This document shows positions 6,854-14,164 of a stretch of DNA of 14,291 nucleotides, one piece after another. Location of the stretch: assembly GCA_946539945.1 (NCBI GenBank), contig CAMNHX010000005.1, forward strand, positions 1-14,291. Reading direction: 5' to 3'. The notes under the pieces were generated by a model that was not told the origin of the DNA, made no database searches, and worked only from the letters and a program-made list of their open reading frames with translations. The stretch is from an uncultured Desulfobulbus sp. (lineage in GTDB: Bacteria > Desulfobacterota > Desulfobulbia > Desulfobulbales > Desulfobulbaceae). Position 1 is the stretch's first letter. Every line of letters begins with the position of its first letter. Position numbers and translations under genes: made by a program.

Positions 6854-7690
6854 ATGAACAGCTCCCTGCGCACAGTGCTTGAGGAAACAGTTCGGAATCC
6901 TGGCGGGATCACCGTGCTTACCGGCGCGGGCATCTCGGCGGAAAGCGGGATTCCCACCTTTCGCGGACCAGAAGGTTACTGGACCGTGGGTTCAGCTGTG
7001 TACCGACCAGAGGAAATGGCCACCTGGGCCATGTTTTCCCGAAAGCCCGAAGAAGTGTGGCGTTGGTATCTGTACCGTCTGGGCGTGTGCCGTCGGGCTG
7101 AACCCAACACAGGGCATCGGGCATTGGTAGGGATGGAGCATCTTTTGGGCGAGCGCTTCACCCTGATCACCCAGAACGTGGATGGCCTGCACCTGCGGGC
7201 GGGCAACAGCCGGGAACGCACCCTGGAAATCCACGGCAACCTGAACTTCATGCGCTGCGCCGTTGCCTGCGATGACGCGGTGTATCCCATCCCGGATACG
7301 GTCCTGCCCACGAGAGAAGAAGAGGGCCTCCGGCTGTCCGCTCTCCCACGCTGTCCCCGTTGCGGGGCCTTGGCCCGACCGCATGTGCTGCTCTTTGACG
7401 AATGCTACAACGAAATCCATTACCACCTCGACAGCGCTCTGAGCGCCGCTGCCCAGACGACCTTGCTCATCGTGGTCGGTACTTCTGGGGCCACCAATTT
7501 GCCCAACCAGGTGGCACGACTGGTGTTTCAGCGGGGTGGGGTCATTGTGGATGTAAACCCGAACACCAATCCCTTTGCTGAACTGGCCCGGCGCAACGAA
7601 CAGGGATTCATCTGCCAGGGCACGGCAGCAGCCGTTCTGCCGGAGTTGCTTCACGTGATGGCCGGAGCAGGGGGTTGGAGTGGATCATGA
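6854..7690 (+). CDS. SIR2-family NAD-dependent protein deacylase (class III-like)
   Basis: This 278-residue sirtuin removes acyl groups from protein lysines using NAD+, giving nicotinamide and O-acyl-ADP-ribose. The NAD-binding motif GAGISAESGIPTFRG begins at Gly24, QNVD is at 107-110, and the catalytic His is His127 in EIHGN. A CAVAC pair and a CPRCG pair provide four zinc cysteines. GTSGATN and VDVNP complete the Rossmann fold. Tyr72-x-x-Arg75 (WYLYR) aligns with the Tyr-Arg pair of CobB and SIRT5 that accommodates succinyl and malonyl lysine, so activity on acidic acyl groups is plausible though inferred. The ATG at 6854 has GAGGAA just upstream. Longer upstream reading frame is repeat-derived and is rejected. 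The gene converges on cmoB with a 44-bp gap and no obvious terminator between them. Confidence 0.92.
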   Translation: MNSSLRTVLEETVRNPGGITVLTGAGISAESGIPTFRGPEGYWTVGSAVYRPEEMATWAMFSRKPEEVWRWYLYRLGVCRRAEPNTGHRALVGMEHLLGERFTLITQNVDGLHLRAGNSRERTLEIHGNLNFMRCAVACDDAVYPIPDTVLPTREEEGLRLSALPRCPRCGALARPHVLLFDECYNEIHYHLDSALSAAAQTTLLIVVGTSGATNLPNQVARLVFQRGGVIVDVNPNTNPFAELARRNEQGFICQGTAAAVLPELLHVMAGAGGWSGS

Positions 7691-7734
7691 CCGTGCTGCG
7701 CGGACAGCCCAACAGCCTTTGCCTCTTTGTGGTT

Positions 7735-8697
7735 TCAGGGCCGTTGTGCCGTGAAAAAGGCCCGCCACGGAGCAGGCAGACCCTCTACAGTACGGGACAG
7801 GTCATGCCTGTCAACAAAATCCGCATAGGACTCATAGCGCATCCACGCGGTCCGGCGCTGTTCCCGGCTGTCCATGGTGTGGCGGCAGAACAGCCGGACC
7901 TGCTGAAAGCCCACACGCTTCAGCCAGGCCACAAGGCAGCTTGCCGTGGGCACAAACCACACGCCCGGCGCTTTGGCGTAACTTTTTTCCGGAAACAGGG
8001 CGACTGGCTCTGCGCCGGGGATAATCTGGGATTCCAGAAGCAGGGTTCCACCCGGCTTGAGCGCTGTCCACACGCTTTTGAGCGCCTCAATGGGTGAAGA
8101 CCGGTGGTAGAGGATGCCCATGCAGAAGATCACATCAAAGCAGCTGGGAAAAAGCGGCAGGTGTTCGATGCCCAGAAGCTCGCTGTGCAGGTTGGGCTGT
8201 CCTGCCAGACCGTTCAGGAGCCGGAAGGCGTAATGGTGCTGCACAAAAGGCTCCAAGCCTAGAACGCAGGCTGGACGATGCGCGGCCATGCGAAACATAT
8301 AATACCCGTTGTTGCAGCCAATATCGGCAACTGTTTTTCCCGCCAGATCAGGCAACTCTGGCAGGAGTCGCGCCCATTTGCGCTCGCTTCGCCATTCTGC
8401 GTCCACTTCAACGCCGAACACGGAAAAAGGACCTTTGCGCCAGGGAATGAAGGCTTCCAGCGTCTGGCGGATCAGCTTTTGCCCTGCTGCGTCCAGTTCT
8501 CCGGCCTGACCAATACTCACCATCTCGCTGGAAAAATCGCAGTGTTGCGCCCGGATATGGGCTACAGTCTCAAGGGGCTTTCTGTAACGGAGAAAGCCCT
8601 TTTTTTCCTGTCCCACCCAGGCCGCCTTTTCAGCCAGGAGCGCCTGCAGGGCAGATTTATCGGCCTGTGGGAAATGTTTGAGCCAGTCGGGTTCCAT
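7735..8697 (-). CDS. cmoB: tRNA U34 carboxymethyltransferase CmoB
   Basis: CmoB transfers a carboxymethyl group from carboxy-S-adenosylmethionine to 5-hydroxyuridine at position 34 of tRNA. This forms cmo5U, which widens wobble decoding. At 320 residues it is about the E. coli length. Family signatures are all present: PWRKGPF (85-91), the substrate-binding EWRSERKW (101-108), the SAM-type loop DIGCNNGYYM (from Asp125), MGILYHRSSP, and the late EQRRTAWM. The start lies 6 nt after the stop of the upstream binding-protein gene, so translation is probably coupled; its own Shine-Dalgarno is poor. cmoA, the maker of carboxy-SAM, is not adjacent and must be elsewhere if the pathway is complete. Operon placement behind two substrate-binding-like proteins is unusual. 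Confidence 0.95.
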   Translation of the reverse strand: MEPDWLKHFPQADKSALQALLAEKAAWVGQEKKGFLRYRKPLETVAHIRAQHCDFSSEMVSIGQAGELDAAGQKLIRQTLEAFIPWRKGPFSVFGVEVDAEWRSERKWARLLPELPDLAGKTVADIGCNNGYYMFRMAAHRPACVLGLEPFVQHHYAFRLLNGLAGQPNLHSELLGIEHLPLFPSCFDVIFCMGILYHRSSPIEALKSVWTALKPGGTLLLESQIIPGAEPVALFPEKSYAKAPGVWFVPTASCLVAWLKRVGFQQVRLFCRHTMDSREQRRTAWMRYESYADFVDRHDLSRTVEGLPAPWRAFFTAQRP

Positions 8698-8703
8698 GTT
8701 GAG

Positions 8704-10062
8704 CTATTCCAGAATGCTGTCCTCTGCGTCCTCCGGCACAGGCACGTACCCACTGGCTTCCACCAGACGGCGTCCTTCCGGGGAACGGAAAAAGGCAATC
8801 ATCTTCGCCACATTGCCCTCACGGGGACGGGCGGTGATGGCGTAGGCTTCCGAGATGAGCGGATAGGTTCCGCTCTGGATATTGGCGATTGAGGGTTCCA
8901 CGCCGTCAATCGCCAAAAGCTTGATGTTCGGGTTTTTGATCAGTTCGGTCACGAAAAAACGGAAGCTGAAACCCAAAGCGCCCGGACTGTTGCGGTAGTC
9001 TGCCACGAGTTCGATAATCTCCCTCATGCCGTCGATCACGAGTTCCCTTGGTGGGGGCATGATGGGCGTATTACCCATGAAGCGCTCAAAGCGGGTCTGG
9101 CTGCCGCTGTCCTTGTTACGCTGATAGGGGCGAAGCGGCGCATCCAAGGGCACACCCAGTTCCCGCCACTTGGTGATATGACCAGAGTAGATGGCGCGAA
9201 GCTGATCCTGCGTCAGGCTGCTTGCGGGGTTGTCCTTGTGGACAAAGAACACGAAGGCTGATCGCAAAACCGGTGTGAGCGTGTAGCAAAGCTTTGCCTC
9301 CCGCATGGCGGCAAGCTGCTCCGGCGAGGGACGTAGGCCAAAGAGCAGGTCGGTCTTGCCGTCATTCAGCAGTTTGAAGATCATGTCCGAACCGTCAAGA
9401 GCCAGATACTCATGCGCCAGAGCTTTGGACAGGCGATGCGGTGGCTCGGCAACAAGGGCCTGAAAGGCAGCAGCATAGGCCGGATAAAGCGCATACGCGC
9501 CGCAGATGCGCGGTGGCTCTCCGGTAAACAGGAAGGCAGGGTCTGGCGCGGCTTTTGCCAAGCGATTACCAGGCTGGAAGGGTCTGTAGGCGAACCACCA
9601 AGGCTCGCTTCTCATCTTCCACGGAGAATCGCTGGAGAGCCAATGATCCGGCTCGCGGACAATCCCGTAACGGTTGACCGCAAGGCAGCCATAGGACGCA
9701 AGACCTATGGGAATCAGCAAGGCCAGAGCAAGACAAAGTCCTGCTGCCCAAGCGAAACCTGTACGGCACTCCGGACAAAACCCTTTGATACGGCACAGGA
9801 ACCTGTAAAACAAACAGGTTCCGGCCAAGGCTACCGCCAGAATGGAAGAGGTGATTCCTTCATCCAGCATGACAGCATACGGAATGCCTGAAGCCAAAAT
9901 GGGGGAGACTTCATCATAGGGGTTATAGGCTGCCTCCCTCCAGATTTCTCCGATCGTCTCCTCCAGGCCCACCAAGATACCCACAAAGAGGACCAGTCCT
10001 ATACCAGCCCACAGCAGCAGTTTTGCGACAACGCGCAGAAAACGGACAAGTGTTGCACGCAT
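8704..10062 (-). CDS. Membrane-anchored PstS-like substrate-binding protein (paralogue 1)
   Basis: The 452-residue protein has about three N-terminal transmembrane helices (near 13-33, 68-88 and 103-124). These are followed from about 155 by a periplasmic-binding-protein domain of the phosphate-binding PstS class. Typical features are GAYALYPAYAAAF, FVHKDNPASSLT, the IYSG-ITKWRELG segment, and DSGSQTRF (288-295), which corresponds to the anion-binding loop of PstS. A CPEC motif (96-99) lies in the loop between helices 2 and 3. Classical PstS is a free or lipid-anchored protein beside pstCAB; here there is no permease or ATPase, so a sensing or scavenging role is as likely as transport. Start chosen at 10062 for AAGGAAG upstream; the identical arrangement occurs in paralogue 2. 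The C-terminal half is nearly identical to the next gene. The ligand is not known. Confidence 0.8.
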   Translation of the reverse strand: MRATLVRFLRVVAKLLLWAGIGLVLFVGILVGLEETIGEIWREAAYNPYDEVSPILASGIPYAVMLDEGITSSILAVALAGTCLFYRFLCRIKGFCPECRTGFAWAAGLCLALALLIPIGLASYGCLAVNRYGIVREPDHWLSSDSPWKMRSEPWWFAYRPFQPGNRLAKAAPDPAFLFTGEPPRICGAYALYPAYAAAFQALVAEPPHRLSKALAHEYLALDGSDMIFKLLNDGKTDLLFGLRPSPEQLAAMREAKLCYTLTPVLRSAFVFFVHKDNPASSLTQDQLRAIYSGHITKWRELGVPLDAPLRPYQRNKDSGSQTRFERFMGNTPIMPPPRELVIDGMREIIELVADYRNSPGALGFSFRFFVTELIKNPNIKLLAIDGVEPSIANIQSGTYPLISEAYAITARPREGNVAKMIAFFRSPEGRRLVEASGYVPVPEDAEDSILE

Positions 10063-10204
10063 GGCGTTTCTTCCTTTGCCTGTCGCACAGGCAGCTCGTA
10101 GCATTGGCACAGCTTGACGCGCTACCCGGTCAGATGCAGGCACACGGCCTTTTCTCCGTGCTTTGGCGTGGAGCTTGCAAAAGAGAGCATCTGCAGGCAG
10201 AAAC

Positions 10205-11440
10205 CTACTCCAGCACAAGATCCACGCTTCCTTCCGGCACAGGCACATACCCGCTGGCTTCCACCAGACGGCGTCCTTCCGGGGAGCGGAAAAAGGCAAT
10301 CATCTTCGCCACATTGCCCTCACGAGGACGGGCGGTGATGGCATAGGCTTCGGTGATGAGCGGATAGGTTCCGCTCTGGATATTGGCGACTGTGGGTTGC
10401 ACGCCGTCAATGGCCAAAAGTTTGATGTTCGGGTTTTTGATCAGTTCGGTCACGAAAAAACGGAAGCTGAAACCCAAAGCGCCCGGACTGTTGCGGTAGT
10501 CCGCCACCCGTTCGATGACTCCGCCCATGCTGTGGCTTACAAGTTCCGTCTTCGGGTTCATGATGGGCGTGTCGGCCATGAAGCGCTCAAATCGGGTCTG
10601 ACTGCCGCTGTCCTTGTTGCGCTGCCAAGGGCGAAGCGGCGCGTCCAGAGGCACACCCAGTTCCCGCCACTTGGTGACACGACCGGAGTAGATGGCGCGA
10701 ATCTGATCCTGCGTCAGGCTGCTCACAGGGTTGTCCTTGTGGACAAAGAACACGAAAGCCTCACGCAGCACGGGCGTGAGTGTGTAGCGAAGCTTCGCCT
10801 CCCGCATGGCGGCGACCTGTTCCGTCGAGGGCCACAGACCAAAGATCAGGTCCACTGGTTTGTTCTTTTGGTTCTCTGGTTCATTCAAACGGGCAAAAAT
10901 CTCGTCTGAACCCTCAAGGTCCAGAAACCACTCCAAACCCAAACCGCCGTCATCCAAAGGAACGCTCACCAGGGCCTGAAAGGCAGCGGCATAAACCGGA
11001 TAGAGCGCATACGCGCCACTGATGCGCGGCGCTTTGCCCACAAAGCGGAAGGTGGCGTCCGGCTCCACTTTGGCGAGGCGATTGTTGGGCTTGAAGGGAT
11101 GATAGTCATTCCACCACCACTTCGACTCGCGAACTGCCTCGTAGCGGTTGACCACAAAGCGGTCATAGGCTGCCGTGCCCAGCGAAACCAGCAAGGTCAG
11201 ACCGAGAAGAACGCCTGCTGCAGTGCCAAAACCCCTGCCAACGCGCCGCTTTCGAAAGAGCAGCCAAAGGAGCAGGCAGATCCCGGCCAGCACGCCTGAA
11301 AGCGTCGCCACCGCCAAGGGAATGGCATACACGCCGACAAACAGCGCGAAGAGCAGCCCACACAAACCGGCCCAGACCACAAGGGCCAGCCACAGCAGGG
11401 ACAACAGGGTTTTCACGAGGATGGACAGGGTTCGGGACAT
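10205..11440 (-). CDS. Membrane-anchored PstS-like substrate-binding protein (paralogue 2)
   Basis: The 411-residue first gene of the minus-strand operon has N-terminal hydrophobic helices at about 10-62 (two) and 70-92. A binding domain of the PstS class follows, with SGAYALYPVYAAAF, FVHKDNPVSSLT, IYSGRVTKWREL and DSGSQT at 247-252. From the AAMREAKL segment to the end it is about 88% identical (hand alignment) to the next gene, while the N-terminal membrane parts differ. Start at 11440 is set by AAGGAAAAACGCC before the ATG, nearly the same leader as paralogue 1. The gap to paralogue 1 is 142 nt and contains a small GCCTG/CAGGC hairpin but no gene. No transporter genes adjoin. Function beyond anion or solute binding at the outer face of the membrane cannot be stated. 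Confidence 0.8.
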   Translation of the reverse strand: MSRTLSILVKTLLSLLWLALVVWAGLCGLLFALFVGVYAIPLAVATLSGVLAGICLLLWLLFRKRRVGRGFGTAAGVLLGLTLLVSLGTAAYDRFVVNRYEAVRESKWWWNDYHPFKPNNRLAKVEPDATFRFVGKAPRISGAYALYPVYAAAFQALVSVPLDDGGLGLEWFLDLEGSDEIFARLNEPENQKNKPVDLIFGLWPSTEQVAAMREAKLRYTLTPVLREAFVFFVHKDNPVSSLTQDQIRAIYSGRVTKWRELGVPLDAPLRPWQRNKDSGSQTRFERFMADTPIMNPKTELVSHSMGGVIERVADYRNSPGALGFSFRFFVTELIKNPNIKLLAIDGVQPTVANIQSGTYPLITEAYAITARPREGNVAKMIAFFRSPEGRRLVEASGYVPVPEGSVDLVLE

Positions 11441-11618
11441 GGCGTTTTTCCTTTTTTGAACAGAGGCTTCCAGATGCTGCCTGATTTTTTCCATGCCGGT
11501 CTTGAAAGCAAGGAGCGAGGTTTCAGGAAGAGCGCGGGCAAGGGCAGAGTACCCAAAATTCCCGGAAACGCAAGCAGGGCGGGTAGATCCGGATTTGCCC
11601 ACCTTTCCCCATTGGCCA

Positions 11619-11637
11619 GTTGAACGCTGTCTTCAAC
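11619..11637. promoter_or_regulatory. Inverted repeat in the divergent intergenic region
   Basis: GTTGAA and TTCAAC flank CGCTGTC, a perfect 6-bp inverted repeat. It lies between the binding-protein operon and marR. It could be an operator for the leftward operon, for which no clear promoter was seen; it does not match the 13-bp motif at marR. Confidence 0.3.
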
Positions 11638-11666
11638 CTCCGACCTTTTTGGGGCCACTGCTTCAC

Positions 11667-11695
11667 TTGACAAGTTGATCGTACTCTTTTATGTT
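11667..11695 (+). promoter_or_regulatory. Sigma-70 promoter of marR
   Basis: A perfect TTGACA (11667-11672) is followed after 17 bp by TATGTT (11690-11695), 26 nt before the marR start. The -10 box overlaps the repeated 13-bp motif at 11692-11704, as expected for autorepression. Confidence 0.7.
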
Positions 11696-11704
11696 GCATA
11701 TACA
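11692..11704 (+). promoter_or_regulatory. Putative MarR operator 1
   Basis: TGTTGCATATACA, imperfectly palindromic (TGT...ACA), covers the -10 region of the marR promoter. The same 13 bases recur at 12168-12180 in front of the next gene. MarR-family regulators commonly bind such short dyads over their own promoters, so this is a probable binding site. Confidence 0.55.
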
Positions 11705-11721
11705 TCAAAAAGGAAAAGCCC

Positions 11722-12141
11722 ATGGCAACACACCCCAAAATCGCCTGTTACTGCCTCAAGATCCGACGGGCCGCTGCCGCGATCACCCGGCACTACGATC
11801 AGGCCCTTGCGCCCTGCGGGATAACCTCGGCCCAGTTTTCCCTGCTGTTGCACCTTTCCCATTCTCCGGGCTGCACGGCCAGCAAGCTGGCTGCCCTGTC
11901 AGGTCTGGACCGATCCACCCTGACCCGCAACCTGCGGCCTCTTGTGGGCAAGGAACTGGTGTGGGACGCCAGCCCGCCAGAGGCACGGGACAGTCAACTG
12001 GAACTGACCGAAGCAGGCAAGCAGGCTCTGGAATGTGCGCAAGTCCGCTGGGAACAGGCCCAGGAGGACGTGCGCCAACGGTTGGGCGAGGTGGGACTGG
12101 CCGCCTTGGACGCGGCTTTGACCGCACTGGAAAAGTTGTGA
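11722..12141 (+). CDS. MarR-family transcriptional regulator
   Basis: A 139-residue winged-helix DNA-binding protein, expected to act as a dimer. Helical N-terminus (1-45) is followed by the helix-turn-helix TASKLAALSGLDRSTLTRNL (52-71) and the wing with the R-D-S-Q-L-x-L-T-E-A-G pattern (89-99), diagnostic for MarR. The C-terminal dimerisation helix ends the protein. Cysteines at 9, 11, 32, 51 and 105 are more than usual for this size and would allow thiol or redox sensing, as in some MarR members, but this is only a possibility. The start has AAGGAA upstream. It diverges from the binding-protein operon and is followed 53 bp later by a QueG-like gene preceded by the same operator-like motif, so it probably controls itself and that gene. 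Confidence 0.92.
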   Translation: MATHPKIACYCLKIRRAAAAITRHYDQALAPCGITSAQFSLLLHLSHSPGCTASKLAALSGLDRSTLTRNLRPLVGKELVWDASPPEARDSQLELTEAGKQALECAQVRWEQAQEDVRQRLGEVGLAALDAALTALEKL

Positions 12142-12167
12142 GGCAGGCGTTTTTTTTTGCGCCCATT

Positions 12168-12180
12168 TGTTGCATATACA
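12168..12180 (+). promoter_or_regulatory. Putative MarR operator 2, upstream of the QueG-like gene
   Basis: An exact second copy of TGTTGCATATACA, 14 nt before the ATG of the QueG-like gene. No good -35/-10 pair accompanies it. The gene may be read from the marR promoter, with this site acting as a roadblock or as part of a weak internal promoter. Confidence 0.5.
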
Positions 12181-12194
12181 AAAAAGAGGGAACT

Positions 12195-13174
12195 ATGGCT
12201 GAACACGGGTTGGCGCAAGGCATCCATGACATGGCCCTGTCCTGCGGTTTTGAGAATTGCGGAATCATTCCGGTTGCGGAACTGGCTGGCTACGAAGAAC
12301 GTCTGGCCGAGCGCACGACCAGAGTGCCGCAAAGCGCGGCTTTCTATCAAAAGGCTGTCGGGGCCTTTTTGCGGATTCGGGAGAGCTATCCCTGGGCGCG
12401 TTCAGCGCTCGTCTGTACGGTTTGGCTGGGCAAGTATCGCTATCCCAAGGCGCTTCGGGGCAGGTATGCCAAGTCCTTTTTCCTGTCTCCAGAAGGCGTT
12501 CCAGACTGTCAGGCCCATCAGAACACACTGCGCTTTGAAGCGTGGTGAGTGAACAGGGTATCCGCTGGGAAGGCGGGGAGAGCTACGGACCTCGCCGCAT
12601 TCTGCCCCTGCGCTGGGCTGCGGTTGTTGCTGGTCTGGGCATTTGCCGCAAGAACAACTTTTTCTATACCGAGAAAGGTTCGTACTACAAGCTGGAGGGC
12701 TATCTGCTTGACCGGGACCTGGAACTCCGGCAAAACCGCAAACCCAAAGCCTGTCCAGAAAAATGCGACCTCTGCCGTCGGGCCTGCGGAACCCGGGCGC
12801 TCTCTGCGGACTACACCATGAATCCTCTGGCCTGCGTTTCGTTCTGGACGACCTTTGGGAAGGGAGCGGTTCCGCCGCCGCTTCGTGAGGAACAGTTCGC
12901 TCAGTGGATCTGTGGCTGTGACGACTGCCAGGATGCCTGTCCCTACAACCGCCACGATTGGGATCAGGGCGAGGATTTTCCCGGACTGGACAGGCTTGTC
13001 GAGTTGATGCAGGCGGAAAACATGGTCAAAGCCTCTGACGAGGCGCTCCGTGAACAGATCATCCCTCGGACTGTAGCGCATGTGCTGGCTGACCAAACCG
13101 CAACACTCCGTCTCACTGCAGCCCGGGCGCTCCGTTCTGCCGCAGCGGCGCGGGAAGCCGGACGGACGGCTTGA
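12195..13174 (+). pseudogene. QueG-like 4Fe-4S double-cluster protein, frameshifted
   Basis: The reading frame is split. The first part (12195-12548, 117 residues) ends in RYAKSFFLSPEGVPDCQAHQ...RFEAW then TGA. The second (from 12542, 210 residues) continues directly as SEQGIRWEGGE. One missing base in TGG-TGAGT would restore W-L-S-E-Q, so the pieces form one protein of about 327 residues. It resembles epoxyqueuosine reductase relatives, cobalamin-dependent enzymes finishing queuosine at tRNA position 34. The C-terminal part has two 4Fe-4S motifs, C-x3-C-x2-C-x3-C (Cys71, 75, 78, 82 of that part) and C-x-C-x2-C-x3-CP (Cys124, 126, 129, 133). It is shorter than true QueG (near 380), so another redox role is possible. 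The ATG has GAGGG upstream. A GTG overlapping the stop could restart translation, but no Shine-Dalgarno is seen. Confidence 0.8.
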
Positions 13175-13231
13175 AGGCTGCAAGAGGAGTGTCCCGGACT
13201 TTGGCCTCCGCCTCTCAAATACAAAGCGTCG

Positions 13232-14164
13232 TCACTTGCGGTCAACGTTGCCCTGCCATTCCACGAGAAGAGGCCGGTGATCAGAATGCCGCCAAGCCAA
13301 GGCCCGCGCTGACACCAGACCTTGCCGGTACAGCACCCGGTCAATGGGTAGAAAAAAGGGCTTCCAGGTTGGCAGGGAATGAGGCAAGACATCGCGCACC
13401 CGGGCGCTTGCGGCAAAATGACGGTACAGGGGCGAATAGGGCGTATTGTTGAAATCACCGAGCACCAGGACAGAACCCGGTTCAGATTTGATGCGTTCTG
13501 CGACTTCACGGAAGTATCTTTCTCTTTGTTCAGCCATTTCCTGATTCACAGGCGGCGGAGGGTGCAGGGCGAACAGCACCAGATGATTTGACAATATGGC
13601 ACGCAGAGAGGGATATATGTTGGAGAATGTGACTTCACAAGTCTTGAGGGGCTGTTTCGCCAGGAGGTGGAGTCCGAACGGTCCATCAATATTGTGTCCG
13701 CAAGAGTACGGATAGCGTTTTTTCAGGGTTTCGAGCGGAAGATGCCAGGCTGTGCCTCCAACTTCCATCAGGATGACAATATCAGGATCAGCACTGGCAA
13801 TAAAGTCAGTTTCATCATTTTTCCATTCATTTTCAAAGTTCAGGTTGTATGACAAAATTCTGATTGTATTTGGTCCAAAGTTATACTTTTCTGTGTCCTT
13901 TGAAAACGGTAAAATTGCAAATATAAATATAATCAGACCTATACAGAAAAAGGAGAGACGCCAGTATTTCTGTAAAAGACAAGCTCCAGACACAACAAAA
14001 AGACTGACGTGCAAGGTGAAATGTGTCACCCATTCAAACGGATACCAGAAAAAAGCCAGAATATGCGCCAGCAGGAGACCAAGAGCGGCGGAATAGACAT
14101 AAAAGCGGATGCGGCGAACCAAAAGCATTTGCCACTTTTTCCGCGAGGTCTGATGCTTCTTCAT
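13232..14164 (-). CDS. Membrane-anchored endonuclease/exonuclease/phosphatase-family protein
   Basis: The 310-residue protein has three hydrophobic helices in residues 18-88 and then a metal-dependent EEP fold (the DNase I/exonuclease III/phosphodiesterase superfamily). Catalytic motifs are in order: SYNLN (Asn107), LMEV (Glu134), LHP (His201), LGDFNN (Asp237, Asn239), IDRVLY (Asp275) and SDHRP (Asp295-His296). All key residues are present, so an active phosphodiester- or phosphate-cleaving enzyme is expected, probably facing the periplasm; its substrate cannot be told from sequence. The ATG at 14164 lacks a strong Shine-Dalgarno, and the frame stays open to 14287, so a longer N-terminus beginning near or beyond the window edge is possible. 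The 5' half is noticeably AT-rich (around 13800-13960) compared with neighbours. It converges on the QueG-like gene with 57 bp between stops. Confidence 0.87.
   Translation of the reverse strand: MKKHQTSRKKWQMLLVRRIRFYVYSAALGLLLAHILAFFWYPFEWVTHFTLHVSLFVVSGACLLQKYWRLSFFCIGLIIFIFAILPFSKDTEKYNFGPNTIRILSYNLNFENEWKNDETDFIASADPDIVILMEVGGTAWHLPLETLKKRYPYSCGHNIDGPFGLHLLAKQPLKTCEVTFSNIYPSLRAILSNHLVLFALHPPPPVNQEMAEQRERYFREVAERIKSEPGSVLVLGDFNNTPYSPLYRHFAASARVRDVLPHSLPTWKPFFLPIDRVLYRQGLVSARALAWRHSDHRPLLVEWQGNVDRK

Noticed and set aside
10063..10299. Upstream extension of binding-protein paralogue 1 into paralogue 2
   Set aside because: It would overlap the 3' end of paralogue 2 in another frame. The ATG at 10062 has the same leader as the sister gene.
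12146..12163. Terminator after marR (GGCG, nine T, GCGCC)
   Set aside because: The stem is only 4 bp with the T-run inside the loop, not after the stem, so it is not a proper intrinsic terminator.
12541..12550. Programmed ribosomal frameshift in the QueG-like gene
   Set aside because: No slippery heptamer or downstream pseudoknot-like structure is evident at GCG-TGG-TGA. A one-base loss is simpler.
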